From Rhodobacteraceae bacterium HTCC2083 (GTDB taxonomy: Bacteria > Pseudomonadota > Alphaproteobacteria > Rhodobacterales > Rhodobacteraceae): a stretch of 64,000 nucleotides of DNA. This document shows positions 35,087 to 44,634 of the stretch, in pieces; position 1 is the stretch's first letter, and each line of letters begins with the position of its first letter. The position numbers and the translations under genes are program-made. The stretch is taken from positions 1,844,476-1,908,475 of the forward strand of contig DS995276.1 of assembly GCA_000156115.1 (NCBI GenBank), written 5' to 3'. The notes beneath the pieces were generated by a model that ran no database searches, had not been told where the DNA came from, and saw only the letters and a list, made by a program, of their open reading frames with translations.

Positions 35087-36973
35087 TCACTTAGCGTAAC
35101 CGATCGATTGCAGCGCAGCCTTAATTTCATCCAAAATTGCAGGGTCTTCAATCGTCGCGGGCGCTTTGAACGCTTCGCTATCGGCGATCTTGACCATTGT
35201 GCCGCGCAAGATCTTACCCGACCGCGTTTTCGGTAAACGATTCACGACAACTGCCAATTTGAAAGCCGCGACAGGGCCAATCTTTTCGCGCACAAGCTTC
35301 ACGCATTCCGCGACAACTTCTGCATCCTCACGATCCGCACCCGAGTTCAAGCACAAGAACCCGACAGGCACCTGGCCTTTCAACTGATCCGTTACACCAA
35401 TGACTGCGCATTCCGCAACATCAGGGTGCGCCGCCAGCACTTCTTCCATCCCGCCCGTCGACAGGCGATGACCCGCCACGTTGATCACATCATCCGTGCG
35501 CGCCATGATATATAGATAACCATCCTCATCAATCATCCCTGCATCGCCGGTTTCATAATAGCCGGGAAACTGTGTCAGATAGCTTTTGCGGAACCGATCT
35601 TCCGCATTCCAAAGCGTCGGCAAAGTCCCAGGAGGCAAGGGCAATTTCACCGCAATGGCGCCAAGCTCACCGGCTTTCATGGGGTGTCCGCCTTCATCCA
35701 AAACCTGCACATCGTAACCAGGCATAGACACGGATGGGCTGCCAAGCTTCACGGGCATATGCTCAATCCCCATCGGATTCGCGGCAATCGCAAAGCCTGT
35801 CTCGGTTTGCCACCAGTGGTCAATTACTGGAACATTCAACTGCGTCTGCGCCCACTCAATCGTGTCAGGGTCCGCGCGCTCACCCGCAAGGTAAACGACA
35901 TTCAAGCATGAAAAATCGTACTTCTTTACGAACTCGCCCTTAGGATCTTCACGTTTCACAGCGCGAAACGCCGTTGGTGCGGTGAAGAAGCTTTTGACGT
36001 TATGCTCTGAGATCACGCGCCAGAAAGTGCCTGCGTCGGGGGTGCCCACGGGCTTGCCTTCAAACACAATCGTCGTGTTGCCATGCACAAGCGGCGCGTA
36101 GCAAATATAGGAGTGTCCGACGACCCAACCCACATCAGAGGCGGCCCAGAACACATCGCCCGGATCCACATTGTAGATGTTCTTCATCGTCCAATTCAGT
36201 GCGACTAAGTGGCCCGCAGTATGACGCACCACACCCTTCGGAGCGCCCGTCGTGCCAGACGTGTAAAGGATATAGGCAGGGTGATTGCCCTCTACAGGCA
36301 AGCAATCTACAGGCACGACACCCTCTTGAAACCCTTGCCAATCGACGTCGCGAGGGCCTAGGTCTACAACCTCTTGCTCGCGTTGCAGGATAACGCTGAA
36401 TTCTGGCTTGTGGTCTGCCAATTCGATCGCGCCATCAAGCAGGGGTTTGTATTTGACGACACGGCCCGGTTCCAGTCCACAAGACGCGGCGATGATCGCC
36501 TTCGGGGTCGCGTCATCAATGCGCACGGCCAGTTCGTTCGCGGCAAATCCGCCAAACACAACAGAATGGATTGCGCCGATCCGTGCACAAGCGAGCATCG
36601 CCTCAAGCGCTTCGGGCACCATCGGCATGTAGATTATAACGCGATCACCCTTTTCGACGCCTTTGGCACGCAACGCTCCCGCAAGAGAGGCGACGCGGTT
36701 TTGTAACTCGCGGTATGTGATCTTGGAGATTGATCCTGTAATCGGACTGTCGTGGATAATCGCCACCTGATCTCCGCGACCGTTTTCGACGTGACGATCA
36801 ACAGCGTTGTAGCATGTGTTGACCTTGGCATCCGCAAACCATTCATACAGTCCTTCGCCTTTATCCGTCAGCGCTTTTACCGGGGCTTCGTCCCAGTCAA
36901 TGGCTTTTGCAGCGTCCAGCCAAAAGGCTTCGGGATCATTTTGCCAGCTTGCGTAGACGTCTTTATAGGCCAT
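35087..36973 (-). CDS. prpE: Propionyl-CoA synthetase
   Basis: A 628-residue acyl-adenylate enzyme. The opening 'MAYKDVYASWQNDPEAFWLD', the AMP motif 'YILYTSGTTGAPKGV', 'VFWAASDVGWVVGHSYICY', 'IDHWWQTETGFAIAANP' and the catalytic lysine in 'LPKTRSGKILRG' fit PrpE closely, more so than AcsA. GAAGGAG is 8 bases before the ATG at 36973. The upstream gap has TTTGCAAA repeats like those of ScfR/PccR regulators of propionyl-CoA metabolism. It activates propionate for the propionyl-CoA carboxylase route. Confidence 0.92.
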   Translation of the reverse strand: MAYKDVYASWQNDPEAFWLDAAKAIDWDEAPVKALTDKGEGLYEWFADAKVNTCYNAVDRHVENGRGDQVAIIHDSPITGSISKITYRELQNRVASLAGALRAKGVEKGDRVIIYMPMVPEALEAMLACARIGAIHSVVFGGFAANELAVRIDDATPKAIIAASCGLEPGRVVKYKPLLDGAIELADHKPEFSVILQREQEVVDLGPRDVDWQGFQEGVVPVDCLPVEGNHPAYILYTSGTTGAPKGVVRHTAGHLVALNWTMKNIYNVDPGDVFWAASDVGWVVGHSYICYAPLVHGNTTIVFEGKPVGTPDAGTFWRVISEHNVKSFFTAPTAFRAVKREDPKGEFVKKYDFSCLNVVYLAGERADPDTIEWAQTQLNVPVIDHWWQTETGFAIAANPMGIEHMPVKLGSPSVSMPGYDVQVLDEGGHPMKAGELGAIAVKLPLPPGTLPTLWNAEDRFRKSYLTQFPGYYETGDAGMIDEDGYLYIMARTDDVINVAGHRLSTGGMEEVLAAHPDVAECAVIGVTDQLKGQVPVGFLCLNSGADREDAEVVAECVKLVREKIGPVAAFKLAVVVNRLPKTRSGKILRGTMVKIADSEAFKAPATIEDPAILDEIKAALQSIGYAK

Positions 36974-37104
36974 TTCGGATGCTCCTTCACTCACGTTGCA
37001 AAAGAGTTAGGCTGCGCATGGGGGGCTGGGCAAGTCTCAAGGGGTACAGCAGGACCGATTGACGCGATTTATTCGCAATATTTGCGACCCTGTGCTTGCA
37101 GATT

Positions 37105-37181
37105 TTTGCAAAGTTGACCGCTTTAGCGAAAACAAGCGAATTGGCGATCTGTTTTGCAAATTTGCAAACCCTTTATGCAAA
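37105..37181. promoter_or_regulatory. TTTGCAAA repeats upstream of prpE, PccR/ScfR-like
   Basis: TTTGCAAA occurs at 37105-37112, 37153-37160 and 37161-37168 (the last two abutting), and a near copy TATGCAAA at 37174-37181. In Rhodobacter sphaeroides PccR, a short-chain acyl-CoA regulator, binds paired TTTGCAAA boxes at propionyl-CoA genes. The gap 36974-37183 also holds a TCGCAA-TAT-TTGCGA inverted repeat at 37073-37087 and lies upstream of prpE. Regulation is inferred. Confidence 0.68.
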
Positions 37182-37183
37182 CC

Positions 37184-39493
37184 TTAGCCGTAGTTCGATA
37201 CAGGCGTCCCAGCAATGGCACCCATGTTCAACAACCCTCGTGCTGTTACACCCGGCGTTACAATATGTGCGCGATTTCCCATGCCCATCAACAGCGGTCC
37301 GACCTCTAGCGCGGCAGCTTTCATTTTAAGCACATTGCGGGTCGCGGAGGCCGCGTCCCCAGTGCCAAAAATCAAAATGTTTGCAACACCGTTCAGACGT
37401 CCATTCGGCAAAAGCCTGTCGCGCAACTCGGGATCAAGAGCCGCATCGACCTTCATCTCGCCTTCATAGACAAAATCTGTGTCCATCGCGTCGAGCAGAG
37501 CTATGGCTTCGCGGATGCATTTGCCCGGACCTTCCGCTTGCGTGCCGAATTGCGATTGCGAACAGAATGCGACCTTCGGGGTCAATCCAAAGCGGCGGGC
37601 GTGTCGTGCAGCACCAATCGCCATCTGTGCGATTTGCTCTGGTGTAGGCTGAGTCCAAACATGGGTGTCGGCCACAAACAAAGGCCCATCTTCAAGAACC
37701 ATCATCGACAAGGCACCATGCGGCGTATGTGTCTGATCTCCCAGAATTTGCTTCACATAGTTGAGATGCCATCGATATTCGCCAAAGGTTCCGCAGATCA
37801 AACTATCCGCCTCTTCGCGGTGGACCATGACGGCTGCAATCGCGGTTGTATTCGTGCGCATCACCGCACGCGCGATATCAGGCGAGACACCTTGGCGCGA
37901 CATGATCGAATGATACGTGCCCCAATAATCGCGGTAACGTGGATCATTTTCGGGGTTCACGATTTTAAAGTCCCGATCAGGTCGGATCGTCAGGCCAGCG
38001 CGCTCGCATCGCGCGGCGATCACATCTGGGCGACCAATGAGAATCGGGGTTTCTGTGGTCTCTTCCAAGATCGCTTGGGACGCGCGCAAAACACGTTCAT
38101 CTTCGCCTTCCGCGAACACAATACGGCGGGTTTCTTTTGCAGCGGCTTCAAACACGGGCCGCATCAACAGCGCGGATTTAAAGACAGATTCGTTGAGTGT
38201 GTCGCGATATGCGTCCAGATCATCCACTGGTTTCGTGGCGACGCCCGTTTCCATCGCGGCCCGTGCCACAGCGGAGGATACCACGGCCGACAGGCGTGGA
38301 TCGAATGGTTTTGGGATCAGATAATCGACGCCGAATGTCAGCTGTTCGCCTTGATATGCAGCAGCCGCTTCAGCGCTGGTGGTCGCGCGCGCAAGCTCCG
38401 CGATGCCCGCGATGCAGGCCAGCTGCATTTCGTCATTGATCTCTGTTGCACCCACATCAAGGGCACCGCGGAAAATGAACGGGAAACACAGCACATTGTT
38501 GACTTGGTTTGGAAAATCGCTGCGCCCGGTCGCAATTATTGCATCCGGTGCCACCTCGCGCGCGACGCTTGGCTGGATTTCGGGGTTCGGATTGGCCAGC
38601 GCGAAGATGATCGGCTTGTCTGTCATTTTTGACACCATCTCAGGCTTCAGAACATTCGGGCCAGAGAGACCAAGAAACATGTCCGCGCCGTCAATCACAT
38701 CATCCAATGAACGTAGATCGCTTTTCTGCGCAAAGGCTGCTTTCTGCGGATTCATATCCTCTGTGCGGCCCTCATAAACCAGACCATGAATATCGCAGAG
38801 CCATACGTTTTCGCGCTTCACACCCAATTTCAGCAGCATGTTGAGGCAGGCAATCCCCGCCGCACCGCCACCCGTAGACACGATCTTGATATCTTCAAAG
38901 TTCTTACCCGAAACATGCAAAGCATTGGTCGCAGCCGCCCCCACAACGATGGCGGTGCCGTGTTGGTCGTCATGGAAAACTGGGATGTTCATCCGTTCGC
39001 GGCAAATTTGTTCAACGATAAAGCATTCTGGCGCTTTGATGTCTTCAAGGTTGATCGCTCCGAAAGTTGGTTCCAAAGCGCAGACGATATCAGCCAGCTT
39101 TTCAGGGTCGTTTTCGTTCACTTCGATGTCGAAACAATCAATGCCTGCGAACTGCTTGAATAGAACGGCCTTGCCTTCCATTACGGGTTTTGAGGCGAGT
39201 GCACCGATATTGCCAAGGCCTAAAACTGCTGTGCCATTGGTGATAACAGCAACCAAATTGCCGCGTGCAGTGTAGCGCGACGCATCCGAGGGCGTTTTGC
39301 TGATCTCGATACAGGCCTCTGCGACGCCGGGGGAATAAGCGCGCGCTAGGTCGCGTCCGTTGGCCAAAGGCTTGGTCGCGCGGATTTCTAGTTTTCCCGG
39401 CTTTGGGAACTCATGATAATCAAGTGCCGCCTTGCGAACCGCTCCTTTTGCTTGTTCCGCTTCTTTTTTGAGATCGGCTTTGCTGTCAGTCAT
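37184..39493 (-). CDS. maeB: NADP-type malic enzyme with phosphotransacetylase-like domain
   Basis: A 769-residue fusion. Residues 1 to about 430 are the malic enzyme ('YSPGVAEACIEIS', 'NGTAVLGLGNIGALASKPVM', 'FGAINLEDIKAPECFIVE', 'PVFHDDQHGTAIVVGAAA'); the rest resembles phosphotransacetylase ('RRIVFAEGEDERVLRASQA', 'LLMGMGNRAHIVTPGVTARG'), thought to be regulatory by acetyl-CoA. It decarboxylates malate to pyruvate. AAGG precedes the ATG at 39493. It lies upstream of prpE but the 210-base gap suggests a separate promoter for prpE. Confidence 0.93.
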   Translation of the reverse strand: MTDSKADLKKEAEQAKGAVRKAALDYHEFPKPGKLEIRATKPLANGRDLARAYSPGVAEACIEISKTPSDASRYTARGNLVAVITNGTAVLGLGNIGALASKPVMEGKAVLFKQFAGIDCFDIEVNENDPEKLADIVCALEPTFGAINLEDIKAPECFIVEQICRERMNIPVFHDDQHGTAIVVGAAATNALHVSGKNFEDIKIVSTGGGAAGIACLNMLLKLGVKRENVWLCDIHGLVYEGRTEDMNPQKAAFAQKSDLRSLDDVIDGADMFLGLSGPNVLKPEMVSKMTDKPIIFALANPNPEIQPSVAREVAPDAIIATGRSDFPNQVNNVLCFPFIFRGALDVGATEINDEMQLACIAGIAELARATTSAEAAAAYQGEQLTFGVDYLIPKPFDPRLSAVVSSAVARAAMETGVATKPVDDLDAYRDTLNESVFKSALLMRPVFEAAAKETRRIVFAEGEDERVLRASQAILEETTETPILIGRPDVIAARCERAGLTIRPDRDFKIVNPENDPRYRDYWGTYHSIMSRQGVSPDIARAVMRTNTTAIAAVMVHREEADSLICGTFGEYRWHLNYVKQILGDQTHTPHGALSMMVLEDGPLFVADTHVWTQPTPEQIAQMAIGAARHARRFGLTPKVAFCSQSQFGTQAEGPGKCIREAIALLDAMDTDFVYEGEMKVDAALDPELRDRLLPNGRLNGVANILIFGTGDAASATRNVLKMKAAALEVGPLLMGMGNRAHIVTPGVTARGLLNMGAIAGTPVSNYG

Positions 39494-39663
39494 GTTGGCA
39501 CCTTGTGACGTCTTCAATGGATTAGTTTGATGCTAAACTACTTGGCTTCGGCGGAAAATACTATGAGAGTTTGATACAGTCTTCTTGATATCTTGCAAAT
39601 AGGCGGATGCGTTGACACTCTGGGCTCTGCGGGCGGCAAGAGACTCGCCAATGAGGGACTGAC

Positions 39664-40755
39664 ATGAGCGACATCAAAGCTGAAATTTGCGCACCAACGC
39701 AAGATATTCGTGCGGACATCGGGTTTTTCACCAAAACACTTGGGCTCAAGATGGACATGATTTATCCTGCTGATGACCCACAAGTCGCTGTGTTTTCTGG
39801 GCATGGCGTATCGCTGCGTTTGGATCAGGAAAGCACGCGTGCGCCTGTACACCTTCGTTTGCGCTGTGATGATCCTGAGGCGTTAGGCGGGATCGGCGAA
39901 CAGATCTCTCCTGGTGGAACGCAGGTTGAAATCTGCGCGATGCATGAACCCTTGGTGTTGCCACAGACCTTACATTCCTTCGTGGTGCGGCGCTTGGCGG
40001 ATCAGGCCCCTTGGGTCGTCGGGCGCGCGGGCATGCATTACCGCGATTTGATACCGGATCGTTTGGGCGGCTCGATCATTGCCAGTCATATTCGCATTCC
40101 TGATGGGGGCCCTGTACCGGACATGGTTCACTACCATGCAGTCGGTTTTCAATTAATATTCTGTTACCGTGGCTGGGTTGATTTGGTCTATGAGGATCAG
40201 GGTGAACCCTTCCGCCTGCACGCAGGTAATTGCGTGATCCAACCGCCTGAAATCCGTCATCGTGTTCTGTTTGCCTCTGATAATATCGAAGTGATCGAAA
40301 TTGGTGTACCCGCGGAGCATGTCACAACCATTGATCATGCGATGGAACTACCAAATGGCGTCGTGAACCCCGAGCGTGAATTCCAAGGTCAGAAATTCGT
40401 GCATCACAAAGCGGAAGAGGCGGAGTGGCAAGGCTTCCGCCTCAAAGGCTTCAAAAGCCGCGACACGTTGATCGCAAAAAACACACGCGATGTGGCAGGC
40501 GTGCATGTGGTGCGCCCGAATGGTGACGTGGCGGGGTGGGCCGCACATGACAGCGATATCCATTTCACATTTGTGATGGATGGCACCATGACGCTAGAGG
40601 GTGAGGATCGTGATCCACATCGCCTAAAAGCGGGGGATGCGTTCGTAACACCGCCCTCAATGTTGACGCGATATTCGGATGTATCAAATGATTTGGAATT
40701 GCTGGAAGTCTCCTTGCCGGGCGCCTTCAGAACGTGGGTAGGAGAGCCTGAATGA
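39664..40755 (+). CDS. VOC-cupin fusion protein heading the nucleoside operon
   Basis: A 363-residue protein of unknown function. The first 90 residues look like a VOC/glyoxalase fold ('DIRADIGFFTKTLGLKMDMI', 'VAVFSGHGVSLRLDQ'). Two cupin-like parts follow: 'MVHYHAVGFQLIFCYRGW' with 'LHAGNCVIQPPEIRHRV', and 'DIHFTFVMDGTMTLEGED' with 'LKAGDAFVTPPSML'. Histidines in the first cupin could bind a metal. Its stop overlaps cdd by ATGA, tying it to nucleoside salvage. It might act on a sugar or base intermediate. Confidence 0.78.
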   Translation: MSDIKAEICAPTQDIRADIGFFTKTLGLKMDMIYPADDPQVAVFSGHGVSLRLDQESTRAPVHLRLRCDDPEALGGIGEQISPGGTQVEICAMHEPLVLPQTLHSFVVRRLADQAPWVVGRAGMHYRDLIPDRLGGSIIASHIRIPDGGPVPDMVHYHAVGFQLIFCYRGWVDLVYEDQGEPFRLHAGNCVIQPPEIRHRVLFASDNIEVIEIGVPAEHVTTIDHAMELPNGVVNPEREFQGQKFVHHKAEEAEWQGFRLKGFKSRDTLIAKNTRDVAGVHVVRPNGDVAGWAAHDSDIHFTFVMDGTMTLEGEDRDPHRLKAGDAFVTPPSMLTRYSDVSNDLELLEVSLPGAFRTWVGEPE

Positions 40756-41144
40756 CACTCAAAGATGCAGCGCGCGACGTGCGTAAAAACGCCCATGCGC
40801 CTTATTCAAACTTCAAAGTTGGGGCTGCGATACGCACTGCGTCGGGTACCGTCTATCAAGGCTGCAACGTTGAAAACGTGGCCTACCCTGAAGGCACATG
40901 TGCAGAGGCTGGGGCGATTGCGGCGATGTGCGCAGCGGGCGAACGCGAGATTGCGGAAGTTTACGTTATCGCAGAGTGCCCCGCACCCGTTCCACCCTGT
41001 GGTGGATGTCGCCAAAAGATTGCGGAATTTGCGGCTGGGGATGTCGTTGTGACCTTGGCTACGACCGACGGAATCGAGAAAAGTATGACCGTCGCAGACC
41101 TTTTGCCCGGCGCGTTTGATGCCAGCTTCATGGACAATTCCTAA
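40752..41144 (+). CDS. cdd: Cytidine deaminase
   Basis: A 130-residue homotetramer-type enzyme turning cytidine into uridine. Zinc motifs 'CAEAGAI' and 'PCGGCRQ' are present, and 'HAPYSNFKVGAAIRTASG' marks the N-terminus. It overlaps the VOC-cupin gene by ATGA, and deoA follows with no gap. Confidence 0.95.
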   Translation: MTLKDAARDVRKNAHAPYSNFKVGAAIRTASGTVYQGCNVENVAYPEGTCAEAGAIAAMCAAGEREIAEVYVIAECPAPVPPCGGCRQKIAEFAAGDVVVTLATTDGIEKSMTVADLLPGAFDASFMDNS

Positions 41145-42449
41145 GTGGATGCGCGCGCGATTATAGCGGCGCTCAGGCGCGGCGAGACGGTAGGTGCGGA
41201 TGCGCTGACATGGTTTGCCAAGGGCCTCGCTGATCAATCCGTAAGCGATGCGCAAGCAGGGGCCTTTGCGATGGCCGTCTGTCTGCAAGGACTTGGCCAT
41301 GAGGGACGCGCAGCGCTGACCGTGGCCATGCAAGAAAGCGGTAGAACTCTGTCGTGGGACGTTGATGGACCCGTGTTGGATAAACATTCAACAGGGGGCG
41401 TGGGTGATTGCGTATCATTGGTGCTTGCCCCCGCCTTAGCGGCCTGTGGCGCATACGTGCCGATGATTTCAGGGCGCGGTTTGGGTCACACGGGTGGCAC
41501 GCTTGATAAGATGGAAAGCATCTCTGGCCTGTCCACTTCCGTCGATGAAACGCAATTCAAACGCATCATAGATCAAGCCGGCTGCGCTATCGTTAGCGCA
41601 AACGCGGACATTGCACCCGCTGACAAACGGCTCTACGCGATCCGCGATGTGACGGCGACGGTTGAGAGCTTGGATTTGATCACCGCCTCGATCCTGTCAA
41701 AGAAACTGGCGGCGGGCTTGAATGGCTTGGTGCTTGATGTGAAAGCCGGCTCCGGCGCGTTTATGAAAAGCTTGGATGAGGCGCGCGCGCTTGCAACAGC
41801 TTTGGTGGAGACATCGAATTCAGCAGGATGTCCTACGACTGCGCTGATAACTGACATGAACACGCCGCTTGCGACGTCTTTGGGTAATGCTTTGGAGGTC
41901 GCTGAAGTGATGAAAGTCCTCCACGGCAAAGAACGCGGTGCTTTGTATGAATTGACCCTCGCGTTAGGTGCACAGTTGCTGTTCAGCGGCGGTGTGTTCG
42001 ACAGCGAAGATGCCGCGCGTGAAAAGCTGAGCAACGTCATCGTAAGCGGTGCCGCGGCAGAACGGTTTGGCAAGATGATCGTGGCGATGGGTGGGCCGTT
42101 GGGCTTTGTGGATAACCCTGAGCGCTATCTGCCCGAAGCCCCTGTTATTCGTGAAATCACTGCGACCCAAGCGGGCTATGTGAGCGCGATAAATGGTGAA
42201 GCCTTGGGTCTGGCAGTGGTTGATCTTGGAGGTGGTCGGCAGGTGGAAAGTGATCTGGTCGATCCGGCCGTTGGTCTGTCTGATGTCGCTGCGCTCGGCG
42301 CTAAAATCGAAAAGGGCCAGCCTTTGGCGCGGGTTCATGCTGCGCGCGAGGGGCAAGCAGATCGCGCCGCGTCGGCCGTGCGTCAGGCAGTTGCTTTGTC
42401 CGATACGCCACCTGCAAAACAGATCTTGGTGCATGAGGTGATTTCGTAA
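41145..42449 (+). CDS. deoA: Thymidine phosphorylase
   Basis: A 434-residue enzyme splitting thymidine or uridine to base and sugar-1-phosphate. 'DKHSTGGVGDCVSLVLAP', 'SGRGLGHTGGTLDKMESI' and 'LDVKAGSGAFMKS' are conserved. It starts with GTG directly after the cdd stop. It feeds deoxyribose-1-phosphate to DeoB. Confidence 0.95.
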   Translation: MDARAIIAALRRGETVGADALTWFAKGLADQSVSDAQAGAFAMAVCLQGLGHEGRAALTVAMQESGRTLSWDVDGPVLDKHSTGGVGDCVSLVLAPALAACGAYVPMISGRGLGHTGGTLDKMESISGLSTSVDETQFKRIIDQAGCAIVSANADIAPADKRLYAIRDVTATVESLDLITASILSKKLAAGLNGLVLDVKAGSGAFMKSLDEARALATALVETSNSAGCPTTALITDMNTPLATSLGNALEVAEVMKVLHGKERGALYELTLALGAQLLFSGGVFDSEDAAREKLSNVIVSGAAAERFGKMIVAMGGPLGFVDNPERYLPEAPVIREITATQAGYVSAINGEALGLAVVDLGGGRQVESDLVDPAVGLSDVAALGAKIEKGQPLARVHAAREGQADRAASAVRQAVALSDTPPAKQILVHEVIS

Positions 42450-43627
42450 TGGCGCGCGCGTTTTTGATTGTGCTCGACAGCGTTGGCTGCGGCGGTGCGC
42501 CGGATGCGGGTGAATTTTTCAACGGCGATATGCCAGACACTGGTGCCAACACGCTTGGTCATATTATCGCGCAACGTGGCTTGAATGTCCCGAACATGGA
42601 CGCGCTAGGTCTTGGGGCCGCGGTGCGGTTTTCTACTGGGATTGAGACGCCGGACTTGGTTGCACAGCCCTCTGGAAAATGGGGCGTTGCGCGCGAGATT
42701 TCGCGTGGCAAAGATACACCATCGGGGCATTGGGAATTAGCTGGATTGCCAGTGCCTTGGGAGTGGACGTATTTCCCCGAAGGAACGCCCGCGTTTCCAG
42801 ATTCGATCACCCAAGCGCTGTGCAAAGCGGCTGGCACGGATGGAATTCTCTGCAATGCCCATTCCAATGGGATCAAAGTGATTGATGACTTCGGCGAAGA
42901 GCATCTGCGCACGGGTCAGCCAATTTGCTACACCTCTGCCGATAGCGTTCTTCAGATCGCTGCGCATGAAGAGGTGTTTGGCAATGAAAGGCTCTTGCAA
43001 ATGTGTGCGGATGTTGGCCCTTTGCTGCATGAGTTGCGCGTCGGACGTGTCATCGCGCGTCCATTTGTGGGTACCTGCCGCGCGGATTTCAAACGCACCA
43101 AACATCGCCGTGATTTTGCGATTGCGCCGCCTGAACCTGTTTTGACCAACTGGGTACAAGACGCGGGTGGCAAAGTGCACGGCGTTGGAAAGATTGGCGA
43201 TATCTTCACGATGAGCGGGATAGACACCTCCGTGAAAGGGCGCGACCCTGAATTGATGGCGGCGCTTGATAATCTGGCGAAAACTGCTGCGCAGGGCGAT
43301 TTTGTCTTCGCCAATCTTGTCGAGTTCGACACGGACTATGGCCATCGCCGCGACGTTGACGGCTACGGCGCTGCGCTTGAGCGGTTTGATCAATGGCTCG
43401 GACAGTTCTTACCGTGTTTGGGGGAAGGCGATCTGCTGGTTCTGACCGCAGATCACGGTAATGATCCCAGCTGGCCTGGCACGGATCACACGCGCGAACA
43501 AGTGCCGGTCCTTGTGCATGGCGCGGGAGTAGGCGAGATTGGTCTCTGCGGTTTCACGGATGTTGCGGCGAGTATCGCTGCGCATCTTGGTGCCAAGTCA
43601 AATGGCACCGGAAGGAGTTTTCTATGA
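42449..43627 (+). CDS. deoB: Phosphopentomutase
   Basis: A 392-residue metalloenzyme of the alkaline-phosphatase superfamily, moving phosphate from C1 to C5 of ribose or deoxyribose. 'LIVLDSVGCGGAPDAGEF' (metal and phosphorylation site region), 'GKDTPSGHWELAG' and 'LTADHGNDPSWPGTDHTREQ' are seen. Its ATG overlaps the deoA stop (TAATG). Confidence 0.95.
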   Translation: MARAFLIVLDSVGCGGAPDAGEFFNGDMPDTGANTLGHIIAQRGLNVPNMDALGLGAAVRFSTGIETPDLVAQPSGKWGVAREISRGKDTPSGHWELAGLPVPWEWTYFPEGTPAFPDSITQALCKAAGTDGILCNAHSNGIKVIDDFGEEHLRTGQPICYTSADSVLQIAAHEEVFGNERLLQMCADVGPLLHELRVGRVIARPFVGTCRADFKRTKHRRDFAIAPPEPVLTNWVQDAGGKVHGVGKIGDIFTMSGIDTSVKGRDPELMAALDNLAKTAAQGDFVFANLVEFDTDYGHRRDVDGYGAALERFDQWLGQFLPCLGEGDLLVLTADHGNDPSWPGTDHTREQVPVLVHGAGVGEIGLCGFTDVAASIAAHLGAKSNGTGRSFL

Positions 43628-44631
43628 GCGAGATCAGCGAAGAGCTGACGGCGATCCTCGATCTGCCCAAGGTCGAATTACACACGCATTACGAGGGTGC
43701 CGCACCCCCTGCATTTATTCGGGGTTTGGCAAAAGAGAAAAACATCGATCTGTCGAAAATCTTCACCGCCGATGGATCATATGCCTTCGAAGGGTTCGTG
43801 CCATTCCTGCGCATTTATGAGGCGGCGACGACCGTTTTGCAGACGCCAGAGGATTTCAAACGCCTCGGTCTCGCGATTTTAGAAGAGGCGGCGAGCAATG
43901 GCGTGATCTACATGGAAAGCTTTGTCAGCCCCGATTTTTGCGGTGGCGGCGATGTGACCGCTTGGCGCGAATATCTGGCGGCGATGACTGAAGCTGCGAA
44001 CGAAGCGAAGCGCGATTTTGGGATTACGTCACGCGGGATCGTCACATGCATTCGCCACGAAGGACCCGAGCAGGCCAAGGCCGCCGCGCTTTGTGCTGCT
44101 GAAACTGTGGGTGATTTCATCACAGGTTTCGGCATGGGGGGGGACGAAAACCAAGGGCAGCAGCGCGACTTCAAATATAGTTTCGACATGGCCCGCGAAG
44201 CAGGTTTGCGCCTGACGACACACGCGGGTGAATGGCGCGGCCCACAAGAAGTGCGTGACGCTGTGGAAGATCTGGGGGTTGAGCGTGTCGGGCACGGCGT
44301 GCGCGCTGCTGAAGATCCAGCGCTGGTTGCTGAATTGGCTGAGAAGGGCATCGTCTTGGAAGTGTGCCCCGGCTCGAATGTAACTTTGGGGGCTTATCCT
44401 GACTGGAAGAGCCATCCGATCGACATGCTGCGGCGCGCTGGCGTGCCTGTGACCGTGTCCACAGATGACCCACCCTTTTTCCACACAACAATGCGCGATG
44501 AGTATTTGAACCTGGGCAACACATTCGGTTGGGACGCTGAGGTCTTTACCGACATTGCCAAAGCATCAGCAAACGCGGCGTTCTGCGATGATGCAACCCG
44601 CGCAAACATCCATAAGAAACTGGAGGCCTAA
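43624..44631 (+). CDS. add: Adenosine deaminase
   Basis: A 335-residue zinc enzyme. 'KVELHTHYEGAAPPAFI' (HxH), 'HAGEWRGPQEVRDAVE', 'ERVGHGVRAAEDP' and 'STDDPPFFHTTMRDEYL' match the family. It overlaps deoB by ATGA. It turns (deoxy)adenosine to inosine for salvage. Confidence 0.93.
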   Translation: MSEISEELTAILDLPKVELHTHYEGAAPPAFIRGLAKEKNIDLSKIFTADGSYAFEGFVPFLRIYEAATTVLQTPEDFKRLGLAILEEAASNGVIYMESFVSPDFCGGGDVTAWREYLAAMTEAANEAKRDFGITSRGIVTCIRHEGPEQAKAAALCAAETVGDFITGFGMGGDENQGQQRDFKYSFDMAREAGLRLTTHAGEWRGPQEVRDAVEDLGVERVGHGVRAAEDPALVAELAEKGIVLEVCPGSNVTLGAYPDWKSHPIDMLRRAGVPVTVSTDDPPFFHTTMRDEYLNLGNTFGWDAEVFTDIAKASANAAFCDDATRANIHKKLEA

Positions 44632-44634
44632 GCC

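Noticed and set aside
35087-36973. Acetyl-CoA synthetase AcsA
   Set aside because: The N-terminal 'MAYKDVYASW' and the whole pattern fit PrpE better, and the upstream boxes support propionate.
37538-38632. A 364-codon open frame antisense to maeB
   Set aside because: The malic enzyme is clearly real on the other strand; the frame shows no family motif.
40806-41387. A 193-codon frame antisense to cdd and deoA
   Set aside because: It crosses two coupled real genes and has His/Arg-rich shadow composition.
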